A DNA stretch of 14,130 nucleotides from assembly GCA_903904805.1 (NCBI GenBank), contig CAIVDX010000301.1, positions 1-14,130 of the forward strand, given 5' to 3'. Each line of letters begins with the position of its first letter. Position 1 is the stretch's first letter. A program made the translations under genes and the position numbers. The notes below the pieces were generated by a model, which saw nothing but the letters and a program-made list of their open reading frames with translations, was not told the origin of the DNA and searched no databases. Of the stretch, positions 1-5,956 are shown piece after piece. Source of the stretch: an uncultured Rhodospirillales bacterium (GTDB lineage: Bacteria; Pseudomonadota; Alphaproteobacteria; Acetobacterales; Acetobacteraceae).

Positions 1-495
1 CTGCCGATCGCACGCGACATGTGCCAGAAGGTGATCGTGGTCGGCTCCAACGACCTGCAGTCGTTGTATGTCGCCAACAATGTCTGCTCCGCCGTCGATT
101 ATTTCCGCAAACTTGGCGGCAATGTCGGCGTGGCCGGCATGGTCATCAACAAGGATGACGGCACCGGCGAGGCGCAGGCCTTTGCCGACGCCGCACAGAT
201 CCCCGTGCTGGCCGCCATTCCCGCCGATGACGACATCCGTCGCAAGAGCGCCAGCTACGAGATCATTGGTCGCCCGGGCGGGCCGTGGGCGTCGCTGTTC
301 GAGCAGCTTGCCTCGGCGGTGGCCGGCGCCCCGCCGGTGCGGCCGGCACCGTTGAGCCAGACGGCGCTGCTCGGCCTGTTCTCCGGCGATGCCGTCGGCC
401 GTGACGTGACATTGGTGCCGGCGACGATGGAGGACATGTGCGCCGCCGCAATTCTCGACAAGCCCAGCCTCGAAATTCTGTATGAGGGCGCCTGA
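1..495 (+). CDS. bchX: BchX, chlorophyllide a reductase iron protein (3' part)
   Basis: The last 164 residues of BchX are present; the gene enters from the left edge, so its N-terminal P-loop is not visible. BchX is the homodimeric, nitrogenase NifH-like ATPase that feeds electrons to BchY-BchZ for reduction of ring B of chlorophyllide a, in the cytoplasm. The visible part begins in the region after the first cluster cysteine. Cys8 of this fragment (in ARDMC, bases 22-24) fits the second [4Fe-4S] ligand conserved in the BchL/ChlL/NifH group. It is followed by the switch/nucleotide-base region VVGSNDLQS and GMVINKDDGTGEA, both typical of BchX. The gene ends LEILYEGA. bchY begins three bases after the stop, so bchXYZ is one operon. 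Identity is certain from context plus motifs; only the upstream half is unseen. Confidence 0.96.
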   Translation: MPIARDMCQKVIVVGSNDLQSLYVANNVCSAVDYFRKLGGNVGVAGMVINKDDGTGEAQAFADAAQIPVLAAIPADDDIRRKSASYEIIGRPGGPWASLFEQLASAVAGAPPVRPAPLSQTALLGLFSGDAVGRDVTLVPATMEDMCAAAILDKPSLEILYEGA

Positions 496-498
496 GCA

Positions 499-1989
499 AT
501 GGATGGCGCGATCGGTCCGGACCAGGGTGGCTGCCATGGCGGTCGGGAGACCATGCAGCAGGCGGCGCGCGCGGCGGGTAAAAGCGTGGTGCTCGACCAG
601 CTGATGGCCGACTATCCACGCGGCCCGCACGACCAGCCGCAATCCATGTGCCCGGCCTTCGGATCGCTGCGGGTGGGGCTGCGCATGCGCCGCACCGCCA
701 CCATCCTGTGCGGCTCGGCCTGCTGCGTCTACGGCCTCACCTTCACCTCGCATTTCTATGGTGCGAAGCGGACAGTCGGCTACGTGCCGTTCAACTCCGA
801 AACGCTGGTGCGCGGCCAGATCTATGAGGACATCCGCGACGCGGTGTTCGAGGCCGCCAAGCCCGACAATTGCGACGCGGTGGTGGTGATCAATCTCTGC
901 GTGCCGACCGCATCCGGCGTGCCGCTCGACCGTCTCCCAAAAATCATCGTTGGCGTAAGGATCATTGGCATCGACGTGCCCGGCTTCGGGGTGCCGACCC
1001 ATGCCGAGGCGAAGGATGTGCTCGCCGCGGCGATGCTGCGCTTCGCCCGTGAGGAAGCCCTGCAGGGCCCGGTGGCGCGGCCAACCAATCTGATCGCCGA
1101 CCGCCCGACGGTCAGCCTGATCGGCGAGCTGTTCCCGGTCGATCCGGTGGGCGTCGGCCAGCTGCTGGAGCCGATGGGGCTCGCGCTGGCGCCCTCGATC
1201 CCGGGGCGCGAATGGCGCGATCTGTATGGTGCGCTCGGCTGCGCGGTCGCCGCCGCGGTGCATCCGTTCTACACAGGCGCGGTCAGGGAGTTTCGCGCCG
1301 CCGGCCGTCCGGTGGTGGGCTCTGCCCCGGTCGGGCTCGAAGGCACGGCGGCGTGGCTGGAGGCGATCGGTGCTGCCGCCGGTGTCACGCCATCCGCCAT
1401 CGATGCGGCCAAGGCCCGCGCCCTGCCCGCGATCCGGGCCGCCCTACAGGCAAACCCGATCGATGCGCGCATCACCATCTCCGGATATGAGGGCTCCGAA
1501 CTTCTGGTCGCCCGCCTGCTGATCGAGGCCGGCGCGGACGTGCCCTATGTCGGCACCGCGCTGCCGCGCACCGAGTGGAGCGAGGCGGACCGCGCATGGC
1601 TGCAGGCGCGCGGCGTGCACGTGCAATATCGCGCATCGCTCGAGCAGGACATGGCAGCGATGGCCGATGTGCGCCCCGATCTCGCCGTGGGCACCACACC
1701 ATTGGTGCAGAAGGCGAAGGCAATGGGCATCCCCGCCCTGTATTTCACCAACATGGTCTCCGCCCGGCCGCTGTTCGGCCCCGCCGGCGCCGGCGCGCTG
1801 GCAGCCATCGTCGCCGCGCAGACACGCGGGCGCGAGCGCTTCTCCCGCATGGTGAGCTTCTTCGAAGGTGTCGGCACCGGCGACACCGCCGGCTATGGCT
1901 GGACCGAGATCCCGCGAGCGCCGGCCCCGAAGCTGGCGAAAGCCGCAGCCAAGGCCAGCGATCTTCCGGCGGAGGCAATGGGCAGCTGA
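499..1989 (+). CDS. bchY: BchY, chlorophyllide a reductase subunit Y
   Basis: This 496-residue NifD-like subunit of chlorophyllide a oxidoreductase (COR) binds substrate with BchZ and carries most ligands of the catalytic [4Fe-4S] cluster. COR reduces the C7-C8 bond of ring B, the step that turns a chlorin into a bacteriochlorin. Cys51 (in SMCPAFGS), Cys76 (in GSACCVYG) and Cys134 (in NLCVPT) have exactly the spacing of the three cluster cysteines reported for Rhodobacter capsulatus BchY (62, 87, 145). The family signatures CVYGLTFTSHFYGAKR and YVPFNSETLV are intact. The ATG at 499 lies 3 bp after the bchX stop and retains the GGCHGG...M segment common to BchY N-termini, so it is preferred over the internal Met19. 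The stop overlaps the bchZ start as TGATG, which suggests translational coupling. The C-terminal tail is Ala/Lys-rich. Confidence 0.97.
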   Translation: MDGAIGPDQGGCHGGRETMQQAARAAGKSVVLDQLMADYPRGPHDQPQSMCPAFGSLRVGLRMRRTATILCGSACCVYGLTFTSHFYGAKRTVGYVPFNSETLVRGQIYEDIRDAVFEAAKPDNCDAVVVINLCVPTASGVPLDRLPKIIVGVRIIGIDVPGFGVPTHAEAKDVLAAAMLRFAREEALQGPVARPTNLIADRPTVSLIGELFPVDPVGVGQLLEPMGLALAPSIPGREWRDLYGALGCAVAAAVHPFYTGAVREFRAAGRPVVGSAPVGLEGTAAWLEAIGAAAGVTPSAIDAAKARALPAIRAALQANPIDARITISGYEGSELLVARLLIEAGADVPYVGTALPRTEWSEADRAWLQARGVHVQYRASLEQDMAAMADVRPDLAVGTTPLVQKAKAMGIPALYFTNMVSARPLFGPAGAGALAAIVAAQTRGRERFSRMVSFFEGVGTGDTAGYGWTEIPRAPAPKLAKAAAKASDLPAEAMGS

Positions 1990-3428
1990 TGTTGGTCATC
2001 GATCACGACAGGGCTGGCGGCTATTGGGGCGCGGTCTACGCCTTCACCGCGGTGCGCGGCCTGCGGGTCGTCATTGACGGGCCGGTGGGCTGCGAGAATC
2101 TGCCGGTCACCGCGGTGCTGCATTATACCGATGCGCTGCCGCCGCATGAATTGCCTGTTGTTGTCACCGGATTGTCGGAAGATGAGCTGACGAAAAGCGG
2201 CACCGAGGAATCGTTGCGCCGGGCCAATGCCAGCCAGGATTCGAAGATGCCTGCCGTGGTGGTCACCGGCAGCATCGCCGAGATGATCGGCGGCGGCGTC
2301 ACCCCCGAGGGCACCGGCCTGCTGCGGTTCATCCCCCGCACCATCGACGAGGATCAATGGCAGGCGGCCGATCGCGCGATCAACTGGCTGTGGACGCAGT
2401 TCGGCGACAAGAAGGTTGCCAAGCCGAAGAAGCGGGCGGACGGCGCGAAGCCTCGTGTCAACATCATCGGCCCGATCTACGGCACCTTCAACATGCCCTC
2501 CGATGTCGCCGAGATCCGGCGCCTGGTGGAGGGAATCGGCTGCGAGATCAACCTCACCTTCCCGCTCGGCGCGCATATCGACGACGTCAAGCGGCTTCCC
2601 GATGCGGATGTGAATATCTGCATGTACCGGGAATTCGGCCGCAAGCTGTGCGAGCAGCTGGAGCGCCCCTATCTGCAGGCGCCGATCGGTCTGTTCGCCA
2701 CCACCAACTTCCTGCGCACGCTCGGTGAGCTCGTCGGGCTCGATCCCGAGCCCTTCATCGCGCGCGAAAAGCACACCACGATCAAGCCGATCTGGGATCT
2801 CTGGCGCAGCGTCACACAGGATTTCTTCTCCAGCGCGAAATTCGCGGTGGTCGCAACCGACACCTACGCGCGCGGCATCCGGCAGTTCCTTGAGGACGAG
2901 ATGGGCGTGCCCTGCGCCTTCGCCATGTCGCGCTGCGCCGGCGTCAAACCGGACAACCAGGCAGTGCGCGCCTCGCTGAAGCAGACCTCGCCGCTGGTGG
3001 TGTTCGGCTCCTACAACGAACGCATGTATGTCGCCGAGCTCGGCGACCGCAGCATGTTCATCCCCGCAAGCTTTCCCGGCGCGATCATCCGCCGTGCCAC
3101 CGGCACCCCATATATGGGATATGCTGGTGCCACCTACATGATTCAGGAGTTCTGCAACGCGCTGTTCGATGCGTTGTTCAAGATCCTGCCGCTGGGTACC
3201 GATCTGGATCGGGTTGACGCCACGCCCGCGCGCGCGGCCGCCTGCCCCTGGGACGACGACGCAGCGAACGCGTTCGATGACCATCTTGAGAGCGAACCGT
3301 TCCTGGTACGAATCTCCGCCGCCAAGCGCTTGCGCGAGGACATTGAACGCGCCATGCGCGCGGCCGGCGAAGACCGCGTAACGATCGAACGCGTGCGAAC
3401 GGTCTTGGGCGAGCGTGTGGTCGCATAA
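1989..3428 (+). CDS. bchZ: BchZ, chlorophyllide a reductase subunit Z
   Basis: This 479-residue NifK-like partner of BchY completes COR. Cys35 (in DGPVGCENLP) matches the single cluster ligand that BchZ contributes to the intersubunit [4Fe-4S] centre. The start MLVIDHDRAGGYWGAVY is the usual BchZ N-terminus and overlaps the bchY stop (TGATG); the open frame continues upstream inside bchY, but that extension is only a shadow of bchY. Family blocks include VNIIGPIYGTFNMPSD, the FATTNFLRTLGELVG segment and the C-terminal ASFPGAIIRRATGTPYMGYAG. The C-terminal part, about residues 425-479, is charged and helical, as in other BchZ proteins. The gene is followed by a 170-bp spacer leading into pufB, with no pufQ in between, so read-through from bch into puf (a superoperon) is possible. 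Confidence 0.97.
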   Translation: MLVIDHDRAGGYWGAVYAFTAVRGLRVVIDGPVGCENLPVTAVLHYTDALPPHELPVVVTGLSEDELTKSGTEESLRRANASQDSKMPAVVVTGSIAEMIGGGVTPEGTGLLRFIPRTIDEDQWQAADRAINWLWTQFGDKKVAKPKKRADGAKPRVNIIGPIYGTFNMPSDVAEIRRLVEGIGCEINLTFPLGAHIDDVKRLPDADVNICMYREFGRKLCEQLERPYLQAPIGLFATTNFLRTLGELVGLDPEPFIAREKHTTIKPIWDLWRSVTQDFFSSAKFAVVATDTYARGIRQFLEDEMGVPCAFAMSRCAGVKPDNQAVRASLKQTSPLVVFGSYNERMYVAELGDRSMFIPASFPGAIIRRATGTPYMGYAGATYMIQEFCNALFDALFKILPLGTDLDRVDATPARAAACPWDDDAANAFDDHLESEPFLVRISAAKRLREDIERAMRAAGEDRVTIERVRTVLGERVVA

Positions 3429-3461
3429 GCACAAGCGACACCCATGAGTTTGCAGTCTTTT

Positions 3462-3478
3462 CCCGGCCTTGTGCCGGG
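3462..3478 (+). promoter_or_regulatory. Small hairpin downstream of bchZ
   Basis: CCCGGC pairs perfectly with GCCGGG around a 5-nt loop, 33 bp after the bchZ stop. No T-run follows, so it does not look like a classical intrinsic terminator. It could protect the 3' end of bchXYZ mRNA or mark a processing site. Function is inference; the inverted repeat is directly visible. Confidence 0.45.
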
Positions 3479-3490
3479 TGATCCGGGGTT

Positions 3491-3510
3491 CCGCACCATC
3501 ACTGGTGCGG
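3491..3510 (+). promoter_or_regulatory. Perfect 8-bp hairpin in the bchZ-pufB spacer
   Basis: CCGCACCA and TGGTGCGG form a perfect inverted repeat with a 4-nt loop, about 90 bp before the pufB start. There is no following T-tract. Known puf transcripts in Rhodobacter are stabilised by 5' and intercistronic stem-loops, so an mRNA stability or processing role is the simplest reading. An attenuator or a protein-binding dyad is an alternative. Confidence 0.5.
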
Positions 3511-3568
3511 CTCAGGCGCCGTGGCCTTCTATGTCACGGATCCCAGTCGCGCGGGACGGGCGCGACAA

Positions 3569-3580
3569 GGCCGAAAGGCC
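3569..3580 (+). promoter_or_regulatory. GNRA-capped mini-hairpin just upstream of the pufB ribosome-binding site
   Basis: GGCC-GAAA-GGCC is a four-pair stem closed by a GNRA-type tetraloop. It ends six bases before the GGAGG ribosome-binding site (3587-3591) of pufB. A stem here could act as a 5' stabiliser or set access of ribosomes to pufB. It is short, so chance is possible. Confidence 0.35.
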
Positions 3581-3598
3581 GTTATCGGAGGCTGACGT

Positions 3599-3826
3599 AT
3601 GGCTATGAACCTGACTGACGGCTCGACGGGGCTGACAGAGGCTGAAGCGAAGGAGTTTCACACTCTCTTCGTCACCAGCTTCATCATCTTCACCGTCATC
3701 GCCATCGTCGCGCATTTTCTTGCGTGGCAATGGCGACCCTGGCTCCCCGGCCCCAACGGCTACGCGACGTCGTGGCTGAATGATGCCGGTGGGCTTATCA
3801 CCCACACCATCTCTTCGTTCGTGTAG
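3599..3826 (+). CDS. pufB: PufB, LH1 antenna beta polypeptide with long C-terminal extension
   Basis: This is the 75-residue LH1 beta polypeptide. It spans the membrane once and binds BChl a in the ring around the reaction centre. The signature runs LTEAEAKEFH, a hydrophobic helix at about residues 24-44, His39 as the BChl magnesium ligand and WRPWL at 45-49. The conserved polar-side His is at residue 21. Beta polypeptides usually stop a few residues after the RPW motif; this one continues about 27 residues, with a Gly/Pro/Asn stretch followed by a mildly hydrophobic Thr/Ser-rich tail ending SSFV. The ATG at 3599 has a GGAGG site 7 bases upstream; Met3 is a less well spaced alternative start. 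pufA follows after 12 bp. Confidence 0.95.
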   Translation: MAMNLTDGSTGLTEAEAKEFHTLFVTSFIIFTVIAIVAHFLAWQWRPWLPGPNGYATSWLNDAGGLITHTISSFV

Positions 3827-3838
3827 GAGGAAGCAGAC

Positions 3839-4021
3839 ATGTGGCGTTTGTGGTTGATGTTCGACCCGAGGCGAGTGCTCGTTGCGATGAGCATTTTCCT
3901 CTTCGTGCTGGCGTTGCTGATCCATTTCATTTTGCTCAGCACCGATCGGTTCAACTGGCTGGAGGGCCCGCATCACGGCGTCTCCGCCCAGATGGCGCCG
4001 ATGCCGGCATCTTCAAAGTAG
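3839..4021 (+). CDS. pufA: PufA, LH1 antenna alpha polypeptide
   Basis: This is the 60-residue LH1 alpha polypeptide. It starts MWRLWLMFDPRRVL, the canonical alpha N-terminus, followed by one transmembrane helix (about 13-34). His29 in the ALLIHF motif is the BChl a ligand. STDRFNWLEG follows, with Trp40 at the position that commonly hydrogen-bonds the BChl acetyl group. The tail is Met/Pro/Ser-rich and slightly longer than usual. The ribosome-binding site AGGAGG (3825-3830) overlaps the pufB stop codon, so the two antenna subunits are closely coupled. A very stable hairpin begins 12 bases after the stop and is expected to favour pufBA over pufLMC transcripts. Confidence 0.97.
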   Translation: MWRLWLMFDPRRVLVAMSIFLFVLALLIHFILLSTDRFNWLEGPHHGVSAQMAPMPASSK

Positions 4022-4033
4022 TCGTGCCTATCA

Positions 4034-4082
4034 CCGGTGGCGGACGACGCAGGCGCATCGCGCCTGTGTCTTCCGTCACCGG
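4034..4082 (+). promoter_or_regulatory. Long pufA-pufL intercistronic hairpin (mRNA stabiliser)
   Basis: Arms of 23 nt (4034-4056 and 4060-4082) pair around a 3-nt ATC loop. Reading the bases gives 20 Watson-Crick pairs, 2 G-U pairs and one C/U mismatch (4045/4071). No T-run follows, so read-through into pufL should occur. In Rhodobacter, stem-loops at this same place block 3'-5' exonucleases and make the pufBA message outlast pufBALM, which sets the excess of LH1 over reaction centre. The structure is seen directly; the role is transferred from the known system. Confidence 0.8.
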
Positions 4083-4124
4083 ACTTACCCAGCGCCGGTC
4101 GTGAAATATGCGGAGGTCAGTCTG

Positions 4125-4952
4125 ATGGCGATGCTCAGTTTCGAGCGCAAATACCGGGTCCGCGGTGGCACCCTGATTGGCGGCGACCTGTTCGATTTCT
4201 GGATCGGGCCGTTCTATGTCGGCTTTTTCGGCGTAACGACGGCGTTCTTTTCGCTGCTCGGCACCGCCCTGATCCTGTACGGTGCCTCGCTTGGTCCGAC
4301 CTGGAACGTGTGGCGCATCAACATCGCCCCGCCAGACATCTCCTACGGCCTGGGCCTCGCCCCGCTGAAGGATGGCGGGCTGTGGCAGCTGATCACCTTC
4401 TGCGCGATCGGCGCCTTCTGCTCATGGGCAGCGCGCCAGGCGGAAATCGCGCGCAAGCTCGGCATGGGGCTGCATATTCCCTTCGCCTTCTCCTTCGCCA
4501 TCTTCGCCTATATCTGTCTGGTGGTGGTGCGGCCCTTCCTGATGGGGGCATGGGGCTATGGCTTCCCCTATGGCATTCTCAGCCATCTCGATTGGGTATC
4601 GAACACCGGCTACCAGTATCTGCATTTCCACTACAACCCGGCACACATGCTCGCGGTGAGCTTCTTCTTCACCAACGCCTTCGCGCTGGCGCTGCACGGC
4701 TCTCTGGTGCTCTCGGCAGCCAATCCCGGCCGCGGCCAGGCGGTGAAATCCGCTGAGCATGAGAACGCCTATTTCCGCGATCTGATCGGCTACTCGATCG
4801 GCACGCTGGGCATTCACCGGCTGGGCCTGCTGCTGGCGGTCAACGCCGCGTTTTGGAGCGGCATCTGCATCGTCATCAGCGGACCGTTCTGGAGCCGTGG
4901 CTGGCCCGAGTGGTGGAGCTGGTGGTTGAACATGCCGATCTGGTCGAACTGA
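4125..4952 (+). CDS. pufL: PufL, reaction-centre L subunit
   Basis: This 275-residue, five-helix L subunit of the type II photosynthetic reaction centre binds half of the special pair and the QB quinone. Counting from Met1 (one more than Rhodobacter sphaeroides numbering), His154 is the accessory BChl ligand, His169 the special-pair hydrogen-bond donor (L168), His174 the special-pair ligand (L173), and His191 and His231 the non-haem iron ligands. Glu213 (L212) is kept, but the next residue is Asn214 where R. sphaeroides has Asp-L213. Gln105 replaces Glu-L104 near the active bacteriopheophytin. The ATG at 4125 is chosen because MAMLSFERKYRVRGGT is the conserved N-terminus and GGAGG lies 8 bases upstream; a GTG in frame at 4101 would put an atypical leader on it. 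The C-terminus is shorter than in R. sphaeroides. Confidence 0.98.
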   Translation: MAMLSFERKYRVRGGTLIGGDLFDFWIGPFYVGFFGVTTAFFSLLGTALILYGASLGPTWNVWRINIAPPDISYGLGLAPLKDGGLWQLITFCAIGAFCSWAARQAEIARKLGMGLHIPFAFSFAIFAYICLVVVRPFLMGAWGYGFPYGILSHLDWVSNTGYQYLHFHYNPAHMLAVSFFFTNAFALALHGSLVLSAANPGRGQAVKSAEHENAYFRDLIGYSIGTLGIHRLGLLLAVNAAFWSGICIVISGPFWSRGWPEWWSWWLNMPIWSN

Positions 4953-4972
4953 AGCGTCGAGGTAAGGCAATC

Positions 4973-5956
4973 ATGGAATATCAAAACATCTTCACCCGCA
5001 TTCAGGTGCACGGTGCGCCGCAAACCGGCCCCGCGCTTGGCAAGGACAGCTTCCCTCGCCTGGGCAACCCGGTGTTCAGCAGTCTGCTCGGGTATTTCGG
5101 TGACGCACAGATCGGACCGATCTATCTGGGTGTCACCGGCATGGCGGCTTTGATCTGCGCCTTCATCGGCATTGAGATCATCGGCCTGAACATGTGGGCG
5201 TCGGTGAACTGGGACGTGGTCCAGTTCGTCCGCCAGCTGCCCTGGCTCGCGCTTGAGCCACCCCTGCCCTCGCACGGCACCCACATCCTCATTCCGCTCA
5301 ATGAGGGCGGCTGGTGGCTGCTGGCCGGCTTCTTCCTCACCGCCTCGATCATGCTGTGGTGGATGCGCACCTATCAACGCGCCGTCGCGCTGGGTCTGGG
5401 CACCCACACCGCCTGGGCCTTCGCCTCGGCAATCTGGCTGTATCTGGTGCTCGGCTTCATCCGCCCGCTGCTGATGAATTGCTGGTGCGAGGCCGTGCCG
5501 TTCGGCATCTTCCCACATCTTGACTGGACCTCGGCATTTTCGCTGCGCTACGGCAACCTGTTCTACAATCCCTTCCACATGCTCTCGATCGCCTTCCTCT
5601 ATGGCTCGGCGGTGCTGTTCGCGATGCATGGCGGCACCATCATGGCGGTCAGCCGCTTCGGCGGTGAGCGCGAGGTGGAACAGATCACCGACCGCGGCAC
5701 CGCGGCCGAACGCGCCGCCTTGTTCTGGCGCTGGACCATGGGGTTCAACGCGACCTTCGAATCGTTCCATCGCTGGGGCTGGTGGTTCGCGGTCCTGGTG
5801 ACGCTGACAGGCGGCATCGGCATCCTGCTGACCGGCACGGTGGTCGATAACTGGTATCTCTGGGGCGTGCAGCATGGCATCGCGCCCGCCTATCCCGCGG
5901 TATTCCCGCCTGTGCTGGATCCCGCATTGACCGCCGCCGGGGGGATGTTGAAATGA
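4973..5956 (+). CDS. pufM: PufM, reaction-centre M subunit
   Basis: This 327-residue, five-helix M subunit binds the other half of the special pair and QA. His182 (accessory BChl), His202 (special pair), His219 and His266 (iron), Glu234 (iron), Tyr210 and Trp252 (QA pocket) are all present at the R. sphaeroides positions. Asp44, in GYFGDAQ, stands where R. sphaeroides has Asn; it pairs with Asn at L213. After the VVDNWYLWG segment the protein carries about 20 extra residues, Pro/Ala-rich, which are usual in species whose reaction centre holds a PufC cytochrome. MEYQNIF at 4973 is the conserved start; the frame is open further upstream but only within pufL. The stop overlaps the pufC ATG (ATGA, 5953-5956). 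Confidence 0.98.
   Translation: MEYQNIFTRIQVHGAPQTGPALGKDSFPRLGNPVFSSLLGYFGDAQIGPIYLGVTGMAALICAFIGIEIIGLNMWASVNWDVVQFVRQLPWLALEPPLPSHGTHILIPLNEGGWWLLAGFFLTASIMLWWMRTYQRAVALGLGTHTAWAFASAIWLYLVLGFIRPLLMNCWCEAVPFGIFPHLDWTSAFSLRYGNLFYNPFHMLSIAFLYGSAVLFAMHGGTIMAVSRFGGEREVEQITDRGTAAERAALFWRWTMGFNATFESFHRWGWWFAVLVTLTGGIGILLTGTVVDNWYLWGVQHGIAPAYPAVFPPVLDPALTAAGGMLK

Noticed and set aside
1893..3434. Long open frame on the minus strand (513 codons) opposite bchZ
   Set aside because: It mirrors bchZ codon by codon in GC-rich DNA, has biased Arg/Asp/Ala composition and no family motif; bchZ on the plus strand has clear motifs.
3429..3598. Search for pufQ and for PpsR/CrtJ sites (TGT-N12-ACA) before pufB
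   Set aside because: No ORF of suitable size and no matching palindrome were found by eye in the spacer.
4101..4124. GTG start giving PufL eight extra residues
   Set aside because: The conserved PufL N-terminus begins at the ATG at 4125, and the GGAGG site is placed for it; the extra stretch would contain that site.
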